From Bacteroidota bacterium (GTDB taxonomy: Bacteria; Bacteroidota; Bacteroidia; UBA4408): a stretch of 64,000 nucleotides of DNA. Below the pieces are notes generated by a model. That model worked only from the letters and a program-made list of their open reading frames with translations. It made no database searches and was not told where the DNA came from. The stretch is taken from positions 1-64,000 of the forward strand of contig JADKHO010000003.1 of assembly GCA_016721765.1 (NCBI GenBank), in the 5' to 3' direction. The position numbers and the translations under genes were made by a program. Below, piece after piece: positions 34,677-45,809 of the stretch; the stretch's first letter is position 1, and each line of letters begins with the position of its first letter.

Positions 34677-37491
34677 ATGAACCCTTTCCAATCTCAGAAA
34701 ATTGAATTCGCATACTTTTTCCGAATCTTTATTCTGACTGTTCTTTTCCTTTGTGCCAACGAAAAAAAATCTGTCGCACAAAACAGCGGACCTTCGCTTG
34801 ATTGGGGTTTTGGAATAGGAAGTAAACTGGACGATAGTTATGGAGGATCTGAAATTGATTCGAAAGGAAATATGTTCGTTTCAGGATCATTTCAGGATAC
34901 CATTGACCTAGATCCCGATTCTAATGCGCAATTCATTGCTGTTCCTGTACTTTACAGATATAATAAGTTTTTGGCTAAGTATGATTCTTCAGGGCGCTTT
35001 ATCTGGGCGAAGTTATTTAACTCAAAATACAATAACTACGCCTACGCTATTGATATGGATAAGTATGATAATATTTACTTGGCAGGTCCTTATGGCGATT
35101 CTACAGACGTAGATCCCGGACCAGGTCAAAACTTACTCCTCACAGGAAGCAGCGCTGCTCATGATATTTTCTTTGCAAAATATGATTCGAGTGGTAATTT
35201 CATTTGGGCGAAAAGTATTCATACAAAAGACAACTTCGAATGGTATTACGGATTAACCATTGATAATTTTGACCATATTTATTTAACAGGAAAGACGCAA
35301 GATTCTTCAGACTTTGACCCAGGACCCGCATTTTCAAATGTTTATTCATCCGGATGGGGCACCCTTCCATACATTGCTAAATATGATTTGAATGGAAATT
35401 ACATATGGGCTAGGTATTTAGCTGAACTAAATTTTTCAATGCAAATAGATCACGATCAAAATATAATTATTGCAGGTAGTTTTGAATTTGGTACTAGTTA
35501 CACTATCGATACTACAATATATTATGTTGATGGGACCGCAATATATTATACAATGATGGGTAGCAATATGTGGGACGGGCCAAACTCTTTCATAGCCAAA
35601 CTCGATTCATCAGGAAACTATATTTGGTTTAATCATTTTGAAAGCGGTGAAAACAACGAGATTAATTCATTCATCATTGACCCACAAAATAATATTACAG
35701 CATTAGGTTATTATCGCGGTTTCGGTGAATTTATTTCTCAAACAGATACAGTAAGTTTTAATTATCAAGGTCTAGATCGTAGTTCTTATATTGTAAAAAT
35801 TGGAAGCAATGGAAACTACATTTGGACCAAAAATTATTTTAAAAATATTTATAACATACAGAATGATGACTCTTCAAATATTTACTTCAATTTTGGTATT
35901 AACAATCCAATAGACTTGGATATTGGTCCAGGGTATAAATTAATAGGATCCGGTATTCCAATTGGATATATTGTTAAGTATGATAAGGATATGAATTTTA
36001 TATGGGCCAATAGGTATGCTACCGGTGGAAATTTGTACCTTAATCTTAATTTTGATCACATGCCTGCTATTTATTTTGGCGGTTCATATCATGGTTATGC
36101 ATACTTAAATCCTGACTTTCCCGCTCAACTTACAGCTACTTACTTTGGAGGACAATATGATATTTGCTTCGGAAAATATTCACTAGATAGTTGCAGTAGT
36201 TTTTTCGTTTCTATTGATAGTATTACAAATTTTACTTGTGCCAATTTATGGTGAAATATTTGCAAGCGCAAATCAAGGTATGGCCCCCTTTTCCTACTCT
36301 TGGAATACTACCCGTTAACACAACTCCACATATAACCTGTACACAACCTACCTACCTTAATTTTCAGGCAATCGATTCAAGAGGCTGCATTTCAAATACG
36401 GATATGAAAATTGATGGCCCCTACCAAAACGACTTTGATTTATCTGTTAATATAACAGCAACGGCCTTTCGAACCGGCATACCATCCATGATTTCAATTG
36501 ATGCAATGAATGATGGTTGCAATAGTCAGCCCGGAACGATACAATTAATTTTAGATAGTGGTGTCATTTATAATTGGGCCAACCCAGCTCCTACAGTGAA
36601 TAATGGAGATACTTTGATTTGGAACGTAGCTAATATCAATTATTTGAACCCTATTTTTCACATTGATGTTAGCGCTACAAATACCTTAATTATACCAGGC
36701 ACCCAACTTACTTTTAGTGCAACAGTTTTCCATTTTCTGGCGATGCTGATACTTCAAATAACCGTAGATTTTGTCACGGGACTGTTGTAAACTCTTTCGA
36801 CCCAAATGAAAAATCAGTTTCGCCTCAAGGTGATGGACCCTTTGGTAAAATAACAAATAATCAAACATTAACTTATACAGTTCATTTTCAAAATACAGGC
36901 AATGCAGAAGCTTATAACATAGCCATATTGGATACCCTTGATAGTGATTTAGATGTTCAGTCAATTCGTGTCGTTGGAAGTAGTCATCCTGTTAGTAATA
37001 CTTACCTAGTAAGCAATGTAGTTAGCTTTACTTTCAATAATATTAATTTGCCAGATAGCACTACTGATCAGCTTGGAAGCAATGGATATGTAACTTATGA
37101 GATCAAACAAAAAGCCAACCTCCCACATGGAACTGAGCTTACCAATACAGCATACATCTATTTCGATTTTAATCCTGCAATTGTTACCAATACTGTACTA
37201 AATACAATCGATTTATCTACTTCAGTTTTAGAAAAGGAGGAACAAGAAAATGCAGTAACAATTTACCCTAATCCGGTTACAAAATCAATGAGCATACTAT
37301 TGGATAAGTTAGATGAAAATAGTAAGGTGCTAATTTATGATGCGCAAGGAAAGCAAATTAAATTACCCTTTGCAATTTCTAGAAATCAAATAATAGTGGA
37401 TACAAAAGACTTGCAGCAAGGAATTTATAATGCAGTAATTACCTTCCCAAAGACAGGGGAGAGCAGAAGTTGCAAGTTTATTAAAATGTAA
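34677..37491 (+). pseudogene. Large T9SS-exported repeat protein, several frameshifts
   Basis: Frames 34677-36254, about 36250-36333, 36340-36730 and 36731-37491 join into one protein of about 930 residues. It has a signal peptide (FRIFILTVLFLCANE), beta-propeller-type SBBP repeats (FLAKYDSSGRFIWAK, DNIYLAGPYGDST, DPGPGQNLLL), a PKD/CARDB-like part (DLSVNITATAFRTG), the conserved block VNSFDPNEKSVSPQGDG with YTVHFQNTGNAEAYN, and a T9SS sorting domain (IYPNPVTKSMSILLD). At least three breaks; the one near 36730 is repaired by adding a T to a TTTT run. Known: DPNEK-containing proteins are large Bacteroidota surface proteins. Function unknown. Confidence 0.75.
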
Positions 37492-37527
37492 TTTCTTTAC
37501 CTGTTTAGATTTTAAGAATTAGGCTTA

Positions 37528-38045
37528 CTACGTTTTAAACCCAATTCTCTTTCGCTCCTTTTGCAATACTTCCATTTTGTCCTTTTTTATGAGGTAATTC
37601 AGCGCCTCATACACATCCTTAAATTGGGTATTGTACTTGTTTTCCAAAGCTTTTAATTTTTGAGTTAACTCTTGATGGCTTAATGCATATTGACGGATGA
37701 ACACGAATGCACGCATGATGGAGATGTTGACATCAATAGCTTTGTCGGATTTTAAAACGCTGGAAAGCATAGCAACACCTTGTTCTGTGAATGCATATGG
37801 TAAATATTTGGTGTACTTGCCTCTTCCTTCCCTTTTTCTAAGGTGCTAAAGTTGCACCTTAGAAAATTCCATTCTTGCTTTGTTAGCTCAAACATAAAAT
37901 CAGGTGGAAATCTACTAAGATTCGATTTTACTGCCCTCTTGAGGTATTTTGTTTCGGTCGCATAGAGCTCAGCCAAATCGAAATCCAGCATTACTTTTTG
38001 CCCTCTCATTTCATGAATTTTTGTTTTAATAAGTTCTAATTCCAT
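37528..38045 (-). pseudogene. ORF6N domain protein, copy 1, frameshifted
   Basis: Reading from ATG 38045: MELELIKTKIHEMRGQKVM, then the ORF6N core (LDFDLAELYATETKYLKRAV, FPPDFMFELTKQEW). A frame change near 37830 is needed to reach KYTKYLPYAFTEQGVAML and the C-terminal helical part (MRAFVFIRQYALSHQELTQK ... RKRIGFKT). About 172 residues when repaired. Known: ORF6N domains occur in phage antirepressor-like and Bacteroidota proteins and may bind DNA. It lies 45 bp from a second, closely similar copy on the same strand. Copies 1 and 2 share almost identical last 70 residues. Confidence 0.7.
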
Positions 38046-38090
38046 TGTTTATACTTTGCGAAAACGATATTCTTTTTTATAAATAATTTA

Positions 38091-38596
38091 CTACGTTTTA
38101 AACCCAATTCTCTTTCGCTCCTTTTGCAATACTTCCATTTTGTCCTTTTTTATGAGGTAATTCAGCGCCTCATAAACATCCTTAAATTGGGTGTTGTACT
38201 TGTTTTCCAACGCTTTTAATTTTTGAGTTAACTCTTGATGGCTTAGTGCATATTGACGGATGAACACGAAAGCGCGCATGATGGCAATGTTGACTTCAAT
38301 TGCTTTTTTGGATTTTAAAACACTGGAAAGCATGGCAACTCCTTGTTCTGTGAAAGCATATACTAAGTAGCGAATACCACCCCGTTGTTTTGAGGTGCTA
38401 AATCTGCACCTCAAAGTTTCCAATTCTTGCTTCATAAGCTCAAACAATAAATCGGGAGGAAATCTGTCCTGATTAGATTTCACAGCCCTTTTGAGGTATT
38501 TTGTTTCGGTCGCATAAAGCTCAGCCAAATCAAAATCAAGCATTACATTTTGACCTCTAAGTTTATAAATTTTGATTGTATTACAGCTAATTCCAT
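38091..38596 (-). pseudogene. ORF6N domain protein, copy 2, start frameshifted
   Basis: The frame is open from residue MLDFDLAELYATETKY (38543) to the end. Upstream, MELAVIQSK from ATG 38596 runs into a different frame; adding one A to the AAAA run near 38570 joins it to IYKLRGQNVMLDFD, which matches copy 1. Repaired length is about 168. The core motifs FPPDLLFELMKQELETLRC and YLVYAFTEQGVAML are intact, so the protein could still be made from an internal start. Same family and probably a tandem duplication of copy 1. A role in DNA binding or regulation is inferred from the family only. Confidence 0.7.
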
Positions 38597-38727
38597 CTCC
38601 CTTTTTTCTGACGAAAATAGAGTAATAATTAGGTATAAAATCATCCTTTTGACGATTCTCAAAAACTAATGTAGGGCAAAGAATGGCTAAACAGAAATGT
38701 ACTTTGCGGCTAAGTAACTATGATGAA

Positions 38728-41700
38728 TCATCTACTCGAAAGTTTTACCAACTTTCTGCTTGTACTGAAGTCCTTGGATTTTAGGTGTAGCAAATAATTT
38801 CCATCAGGGAGGGAAATTGATGAGAAATCAATTAAATAATCTTGATTCTTGGATGGATACACTTTTGTGAAAAGCGCCTTGCCGGTAAGGTCCATCAAAC
38901 TAACGTGCAACTCGGCCGAAATTTGCTCTTGAAAACTAACATTTACAAGTGTATTAAATGGATTGGGGAAAATAGATTTTATAAGTGATGTAGCTTTTGC
39001 ATTTCTGCTGATATATATCGTTTTTGTATAGCTATATTTTCCGTTGAAATCAATTTGCTTTAAGCGATAGTAATACCCATCAAGTGTTATATTTTTATCC
39101 TGATAAGCATACGTTTTAATTGAAACAGAATTTCCGGCTCCGGCAACAAATCCTATTTTTTCCCAATCAAATCCGGATGCTGAACGTTCCACTTCAAATC
39201 CTGAATTATTAGATTCTGCTGCAGTAACCCAATATAATTCATTATATTCTTCTTTCGCTTTTCCTTTAAAACTAAGCATTTCAACCGGCAACGGATCATT
39301 GCTCGCGCCGGATATTTGAAAATCATCAATAGCTACTCCAACGCTATTTATCGAACCATCTGATTTAAAAACAAATCGAAAAGCAACATTGGGATTTCCT
39401 CCCAAAAACGAAATATCTAAACTTCGAAGAGCAAAAGTTGCGGAAGTAGAATTAAAATAGGGTTGATTAATTGGAAAGGAAGTAGTTTGTACAGTATTCG
39501 CAAAGTCATACCAACCTCCAACTACCGCTCCTAAAGGAGTCCAGTTGTCACCCTTATCTAATGAATACTCTAAACGAAATCCATCCCAACCGGATTCGAA
39601 ACTATTTTTTTTGTAAAAACTCAATGTATAAGATCCTGCTGCGCTTAAATTGTAATTTGGAGTATATAATTTTGCATCTGTGTTGGATGCATAGGATGAG
39701 CTTGCAATACCTGTAACCCATGCATTGGCTCCACTATTTGTTCCGTTTTACCTGCAATAGCTGAAGTGCCACGTTGAAATGGAGTTCCGGAGCTAGTTTC
39801 TGAACCAAAATCATTCGCGCTTACATCAAAACTTCCACCAACTGCAGGGATATAAGGAGTTCCTCTATTCGGCAAAACTTGAATATATGCCGTTTTTGTT
39901 GCAGTTAATGACCCATTTATTTGCAATGAAACCGTGTACACTCCAGGTGTTGAATAGGTATAAGTTGGATTCTTAGATAAGGCATTACCGCCATCGCCAA
40001 AATTCCAATTCCAACTGGTTGATTTAAAAGACGCATCTGTAAAATTAACCGGCTTATTTATGTAGGTTACTATTTTATTTGCAACAAAGTCGGGATTAGG
40101 ATCTGCAAATACATCTGAACTAAAAAGCCCTCGACCATGTGTGGAAGCAATCACTAATTTATCTGAGCTTCGCAGTTGTAACATGGTTACACGTGTATTG
40201 GCTAAGCCAACACTAGACGGTGCCCAATTTGTGGATACACCATTTAATAAATCTGTGGACCAAACACCTAACTCAGTTCCCAGCAATGCCTGTTGATTAT
40301 TATTTGGATTAAACAATGCTGCACGCACCGGCATATCCGGAATATTTCCCTCCACACTCGTCCAACTAGTGCCCCCATTTGTTGTTTCCCAAACGCTGTT
40401 TACCCCATAACTGGAATAGGTTACCAATATATGATTGTCATTTCCATTTTCGATTGCAATACACGACACACTTGTTCCCGGCATTCCCATTCCACTATTG
40501 ATATGTGTTCCTGTCGGTGTGCCTGTATTTGCATTATCTACTCTTACCACGCGTCCGTTATTCCTTCAACAAAATACCTTATCCGCTGTGTTTTGAGAGC
40601 AGGTAACGGTTGTAACTGTTCCACCTCCAAATGCTGCAATGGCAACTGAACTTAAGGTATTTAAAGTGGAGGCACTCAAAATGCGGGAATAGGTTCCACC
40701 GGAATAGGAAGCATAAAAGTTGTTGGAGGAATTATCATAGTCGCTCGGATTCACAAAAGAACCGTTATTATTGCTGGTAAGCGTTGAGAAAGTTGCGCCT
40801 CCATCTGAAGAGCGGTAATAGTTGCTATACACGTAACTGGTAAATTGATACTGCGGCTCATTTTGATCGATGTGCACAAAACAACCATCACCACCTGTTA
40901 CTTGAGTTGTATTTCCAATTCCACCTAGGGTGAATTGATGCGAACCATTATCCTGCGCTCCGGCCAAAAAATAATTACTGTAAGCAGCAGGATGTATGGC
41001 ACATGCATAAAATTGGGTTACATTGTAATTGTCGTGTTTTGAGTCAACTGCAGGAATTGCTGCAGTTGCATTGGCACTTCTCCAAATTCCCCATCGTTTC
41101 CAAAATAAATCACATTAGAGTTACCGGGTTCAAAAGTGCGATGTGCTGATCAGCATGCACATCTTGAAACCCATACCCTCCATACCAATGTGTTACCTGC
41201 TGCCAAGTGCTTCCACTGTTTGTTGTTTTAAATAAATCTACTCCACCAACAAAAACTACAGCAGAATTATTAGGTCAACAGCAATACTCATGTCATACCA
41301 GTATTGAGTGCGCGTTATATCGTTGCCTATACCGGGATCAGCGTCTACCGGTTTGGTTAAAAGTGTCCAATTTGCACCTCCATCAATGGTTTTATAAAAG
41401 TTCACACCACCATGCGCAGCAAATGCATAGCAAACATTCGCATTAGATGGCGCAAGTGCAATATCAATGCGCGTGGCAACGCCGGTGGCAGGAAATCCAT
41501 TTGCTCCAGTATTTAGTAAAGTCCAAGTACCTGAATTTCCTGTCGCTGATTTATAAATTGCACCGGATGTACGCGTAGAAGCCCACACTTGATTGTCGGC
41601 TGCGACTTCAACATCACTAAAATTATCAGTTACAGCCCCACCTGGAGCCGAGGCCCCTAGTACTCGAATCCAATTGGTACCTCCATCTTGCGATCGGAAA

Positions 41701-42422
41701 ATACCACTATTGGTTGCTGCGTAAACATCTCCATTTGTATTAACAACCAAACGATTGACATAATAAAAATTAGCATTTGCATTTGTAGCAGCCAACTGGT
41801 TCCATGTTGTACCACCGTCAGTCGATTTCCAAATACCGTTTCCTCGCTGAAAGTCAGCATTAAAATAACCTTCGCCTGTACCAAAATAAAAAACTTGTGT
41901 ATTGGAAGGCGAATAACAGATACTCGTGATAGCAAGGCAGGTAAAAAAGTCATTCGCAGAAGCCCAAGTGGGTGAAGCTTGTGTAATATCAGTAGTCTTC
42001 CATAATCCACCGGCAACACCTGCCACCCACACCGTTTTTTTTGTAGCATCGTTTGGATCAACCATGATGGCTCTTGTTCTTCCACCGCAGTTTGAAGGTC
42101 CTCGTTCTTGCCAGTTTATTCCGGGAATAGCACCGGCTATTTTTCCTGTTGTATGTTGATGTTGAAGTGATGCAAGATAGGTTTTTGCCGCAAGTAACCT
42201 TTCTCGTGGGACTGTATGGGTAGCAGGGTCCTTTGTTAGTTCAAACTCTTGCTGCATAGCCAAATCAATGCGGTCGCGCAAAGGAATTCCGCCTTCATTA
42301 TCTTCTTCCTGCTGCTGATTGCCCTTTAAATGTTGATGTGGATCAGGATATAGAAGCACAATAAAGTAAAAAGCACAAAATACAGCCGGAAAGAAATATT
42401 GCTTTGAAAAGAGCTTAATCAT
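38728..42422 (-). pseudogene. Large Asp-box beta-propeller T9SS protein, multiple frameshifts
   Basis: From ATG 42422 the protein runs MIKLFSKQYFFPAVFCAF (signal), an N-terminal pro-like region and BNR/Asp-box propeller repeats (GLWKTTDITQ, GIWKSTDGGTTWNQL, GIFRSQDGGTNW). It then continues through breaks near 41270, 41145, 41090, 40558 and 39730 into WETTNGGTSWTSVEG, a PKD domain (NWNFGDGGNALSKNPTY), a MAM/choice-of-anchor-like region (FRLEYSLDKGDNWTPLG) and a T9SS sorting domain (IFPNPFNTLVNVSF). About 1230 residues when repaired. Known: VPS10/sialidase-like propellers with T9SS signals are large surface proteins. Three breaks are single-base losses in C, T and G runs. Substrate unknown. Confidence 0.78.
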
Positions 42423-42675
42423 TTTGCCCAAGTACTTGATTATAAAGTCTGTGTAAAGTTATAAATAAAAATTTTCTGACGGTAACATAGCTCACATTTT
42501 TCGTTGGATTAAAATAAGAGGCAAACATTTAAAGCAATTCATTAAAATTTCAAGTATTTACACCTTATTTAATTTGAAAATAGATGCTTAAAAGCAATTT
42601 ATTGCTTATTTGTATCCTTTAATCAGCTCGCTATTAAAAAGCATATATCCCTTTTAAACACTTAAATACAACTGA

Positions 42676-43089
42676 ATGAAAAAAAAAATAATAGATTTGT
42701 TGACTAAGATTACTCATATGTTTCAGCAAATATTAGCAAACCAAGCAAACTTAATTAAGGCAGGCTATAAGTCAAATGCCTTTGCTCCGCTTGTCTGGTT
42801 TAACGCTGTTGCAAATCCTTCTTTAATTATCGGAGCCTGTTATACTAATGATATAGCATTGAGATACCTATTGGGAATATTGGCTGCACTTATAATAGCT
42901 GTGTCGTTAATTGCATATATTGTTCTTCTAATAAAAAGTCCTACTCTGTTGCAGTCTGAAAGTTTTAGAATAGAAGACAAAAAGCTTGATTTAATAGCCC
43001 AAAAGGGAACTGACGTAATAATGATCAATCCAGTCGATTTGACACCACAACCACTACAGATAGAAAAAGAGGGAGGTAAAAATGATTAA
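42676..43089 (+). CDS. Small two-TM membrane protein, unknown function
   Basis: 137 residues. After a short cytoplasmic helix there are membrane segments near 44-60 (APLVWFNAVANPSLIIGAC) and 66-90 (YLLGILAALIIAVSLIAYIV), then a soluble tail of about 45 residues ending IEKEGGKND. Its last codons overlap the start of the next gene by 8 nt, so the pair is translationally coupled. No family is recognised. The pairing with a Cas2-fold-like small protein, in an accessory region, makes a two-gene module likely. Orientation is divergent from the Asp-box gene. Confidence 0.6.
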   Translation: MKKKIIDLLTKITHMFQQILANQANLIKAGYKSNAFAPLVWFNAVANPSLIIGACYTNDIALRYLLGILAALIIAVSLIAYIVLLIKSPTLLQSESFRIEDKKLDLIAQKGTDVIMINPVDLTPQPLQIEKEGGKND

Positions 43090-43363
43090 TTTTCCAAATA
43101 CCACAAAAACCTATCTTGTTTTGCTTTCAACTGACCATGATAGAGATAAAGTAAAAGAATTTATTGATGCAACACAGTCTGTAGATTTTTGGTTTTTTTC
43201 TATGCCTTATAGTTTGTTTATTAATACCAAAATGTCTGCTAACGAAATATTCGATTTGTTAGAAAATAAATTTGGAGAAAAAAAATTATTTGTCACACAG
43301 ATTCCAGATAGTTCTTTTAGGCAAGGAAGACTGCCTAAAGACCATTGGCAATATTTTAAATAA
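43082..43363 (+). CDS. Small Cas2/SinR-fold-like protein
   Basis: 93 residues: TKTYLVLLSTDHDRDKVKEF, then DFWFFSMPYSLFINTKMSAN, EIFDLLENKFGEKKLFVTQI and GRLPKDHWQYFK. The beta-alpha-beta order (strand, helix, two strands with an aromatic W, helix, strand) matches the small ferredoxin-like proteins annotated as SinR-like or Cas2-like in Bacteroidota, which often end in a W-x-x-F-type tail. No CRISPR array or other cas gene is near, so a spacer-acquisition role is not supported. It overlaps the two-TM protein gene. Function unknown; the fold call is by eye. Confidence 0.5.
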   Translation: MINFPNTTKTYLVLLSTDHDRDKVKEFIDATQSVDFWFFSMPYSLFINTKMSANEIFDLLENKFGEKKLFVTQIPDSSFRQGRLPKDHWQYFK

Positions 43364-43379
43364 ATTGCACCTTCGTAAT

Positions 43380-43577
43380 ATGGCAAAGCCAAAGCAGCGA
43401 TCTAAGAGGGAATAGGGGGATAAAAAGCTACCTTGCAAGTCCACAAAAGAGTTGAATGAAGACCACATTGAAACTATGAAAAGGTTAAATCGTAAGTGAG
43501 ATAGGACTAATCCGAACAGGAAAAATGATTTTGATAATACCCTAGATAACTTTGTTAACTCACCTTATATGCTGTAA
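43380..43577 (+). pseudogene. Possible small basic protein, frame-broken
   Basis: ATG 43380 reads MAKPKQRSKRE and stops. Frames then continue as KKLPCKSTKELNEDH, IETMKRLNRK and NPNRKNDFDNTLDNFVNSPY before TAA 43575-43577. The basic, hydrophilic composition is protein-like, but two stops and frame changes in 200 bp leave it uncertain. It may be a small gene damaged in G-runs (GGGGG at 43425). Low confidence. Confidence 0.2.
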
Positions 43578-43942
43578 ATTTCAGCTGCAAATTATCAAAC
43601 ATAGGAGTTTCTCTAAACCTGTTATTGTAACGAAAACAGGCTTCATCAACTTAGTGTTGCAGGTATTTGCTAGAAACGTGAATATGTGTGCCGTAAACTA
43701 TGGGCAGTTTGGGCAAAAAAAATCAGTTCGATATAGTTGGGTATTTTTTGAAGTCTATGAATTTTACTCCGTCAATAACCACAGGTTAAAGTTTTTGTAA
43801 TTTTATTAGTTTATATACGTAAGATGTAGTAATAGCAAGCATTTTAGAGTAGTTATTGATAGTCATTAATCGGCTTGTTTCTACTGTCATGGCACAGATA
43901 TAAAGACTTAGTTTGAAACTTGCAACTTTTTAATCATTTGTT
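43578..43942. other. Intergenic stretch, no gene supported
   Basis: An 82-residue frame reaches 43800 but has no believable start, domain or codon pattern. The rest is AT-rich without strong hairpins. Confidence 0.35.
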
Positions 43943-45364
43943 TTATTCCTCATCCTCCTTATTAAGGATTTCTTTTATAATGGATTCAAAAAATTTTCTA
44001 TTTTCTTTATTTGATGGAATTTTAGCCATATAATCAACTTTGACTTTATATATAAACAATGCCTTAAAAAGCTTTAATGCTTCCTTGTTTTCACGGTGAT
44101 TAACTTCAATATTGAGTGGTTTGTAAGAAATATAAAACTCTCCATCATGGTGTTTGTAATCAACTTTAATTGGCTCTCCAAGAATAACTGAAAATTCTTC
44201 TCCGCTTATTGTTTCCAATTCTGTAGAAGCCTCCTGTTCAATTTTACTAAACAGAGTTACTTGTAATAATTCTTTTACACTAATCGCTGAATAATTCTTA
44301 TTAGGGTCAACCGCCACTGTAATTGTAAGGAAGGCTTTCTCAAGGCTTTCTTCTGGTTTGGTCTTTAGCTTTTTAGGAGCAAGCCTTACAATTGAGTCGT
44401 AGTCAATTTTTTTGTATTTAGTTTTTAAGTTTTTCTTTTTATCTACGTAGGTTAATTCATAATCTGTACTGTTGATAATCTTAATTAATGGTTCAAATAT
44501 TTTCGCCCTAGAAAACTCCTCATAATTTGAAACAATTTTTTGTACTTGTTCTTCATTATTTAAGTCTATACCTAAAATTTCATCCTTGTAATCATTTAGC
44601 ACATTATTTCTAAATTTTTCAATCTGTGGCGAATAACCCTCGCTTTCTCCCTTCATCTCTGGGGCTGTTGATATTGAGATTTTAAAACTACTGGGAGCAT
44701 TATCGCTAATTAGCGGGGGAGTACTATCTACAATTGATTTTATAGTCTTATCAAAATTTACAGGGCTAAGAATATCTTTTAGTTCTTTGCTTGCTTTAAC
44801 TATTTCAAATGCCTTAAAAGAGTTTTCAAAGTTTTTTAAAAAATCAGCTCCACCCGAAACTGTTACCATTCCATTATATGTTTTTTTAATGGGAGCGATA
44901 ATTAAATCGAATGACTCTTTTTGAAGAGCATCTCTATAAAAGTCCAATCCTTTAAAATTGAAAAATCCATCATATCGGCTATCAACGTCTTCAATGTAAA
45001 AACTTTCCTTAAGAGGCAAGTATTTTTCTGGCAATGCGTAGCACGGAATCATTTGAAAGTTTCCGTAATTAAATTTTATATCAATATCTGTTGTGAAAAA
45101 ATATCCAGACTCTTTTTTCTTTATTAAATCGAATAGACTTATGTATTGATAAAGATAATCATGAAGTTGTTTTTCTGATATTTCAAAGCAAAGCCATCTA
45201 TTTACTTTGGAATCTCCTTCAACCCAATAATATAGTGCGTGTCTGTTGGTTTTCTTTTCCAAATAATGCACAAGAACAGGCCCCTCGAATTCGATTAAAT
45301 CGCAGAAGTATTGGAAGTCTTTAAATATCCAGTCAGTTAATTTATATGAGATAAGTTTCTCCAT
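43943..45364 (-). CDS. Uncharacterised 473-aa protein, possibly DUF6575-like
   Basis: 473 residues, soluble, acidic, no signal peptide. The N-terminal 130 residues (FEGPVLVHYLEKKTNRHAL, YYWVEGDSKVNRWLCFEI, then LHDYLYQYISLFDLI) resemble the DUF6575 pattern of strand, RWL strand, helix and SL-x-x-LI helix. A middle region (ADFLKNFENSFKAFEIVKAS) is helical, and the C-terminal half alternates strands and charged helices (FSVILGEPIKVDYKHHDG, FYISYKPLNIEVNH). The name is by eye and uncertain. It starts 1 nt into the stop of a smaller unknown gene (TAATG), so the two form an operon. No catalytic motif is obvious. It lies in an accessory region next to other unknown small genes. Confidence 0.7.
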   Translation of the reverse strand: MEKLISYKLTDWIFKDFQYFCDLIEFEGPVLVHYLEKKTNRHALYYWVEGDSKVNRWLCFEISEKQLHDYLYQYISLFDLIKKKESGYFFTTDIDIKFNYGNFQMIPCYALPEKYLPLKESFYIEDVDSRYDGFFNFKGLDFYRDALQKESFDLIIAPIKKTYNGMVTVSGGADFLKNFENSFKAFEIVKASKELKDILSPVNFDKTIKSIVDSTPPLISDNAPSSFKISISTAPEMKGESEGYSPQIEKFRNNVLNDYKDEILGIDLNNEEQVQKIVSNYEEFSRAKIFEPLIKIINSTDYELTYVDKKKNLKTKYKKIDYDSIVRLAPKKLKTKPEESLEKAFLTITVAVDPNKNYSAISVKELLQVTLFSKIEQEASTELETISGEEFSVILGEPIKVDYKHHDGEFYISYKPLNIEVNHRENKEALKLFKALFIYKVKVDYMAKIPSNKENRKFFESIIKEILNKEDEE

Positions 45365-45809
45365 TAAAGTTCTTGTACAATGCTAAACTTATTTGTTAGG
45401 GAAGCACCTTCGAATTCGTGCAGGGTATAATGCCCTTTATTCAATTTGGTACATCGACCATCATTTTTAGATACCTTACCCTCTGCCACATGTGTATATG
45501 GTAAGCCTGCTTTATACAAAGGTTTAAGTGTGTTGTATTTCTTTAAGGCTGCATCCAAAGAGTTAAATAAAGAAATACCGCAGCAATCGCAAAGGGTGTG
45601 TGCGGTCACGTTAGTACCTCTTGGTACCCTGTTTATTTGAACATGGTTTCTAAAGTCATAAGCTGACATGGGTTCCGTAACCCACCTAAATCCAGTAATA
45701 TCTGTTTGAGAAGAGCTTTTAGGGGGCAATCTGTTAAAGAATAAGAATCAATGTCCGCTTGATGTTTGAATTTTGGGACAACTTCTTCTTTGGTGGATTT
45801 GGCAGACAT
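45364..45809 (-). pseudogene. Uncharacterised partner gene, one frameshift in a C-run
   Basis: From ATG 45809 the reading is MSAKSTKEEVVPKFKHQAD, IDSYSLTDCP; adding one C to the C5 run near 45732 continues it as PKSSSQTDITGFRWVTEP, VPRGTNVTAHTLCDCCGIS, YTHVAEGKVSKNDGRC and KGHYTLHEFEGASLTNK to the stop. About 148 residues. The CDCC cluster and conserved-looking His residues could bind metal; no family is recognised. An open TTG start right after the C-run exists, but a start there would discard a clearly coding upstream part. Its stop overlaps the ATG of the 473-residue gene, so the pair works together. Confidence 0.55.

Noticed and set aside
43082..43363. CRISPR-associated Cas2
   Set aside because: Only the general fold pattern fits; no repeat array, Cas1 or other cas gene is present in the window.
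43552..43800. 82-residue plus-strand frame
   Set aside because: No signal, domain, plausible start context or protein-like composition; the neighbouring reading frames look equally random.
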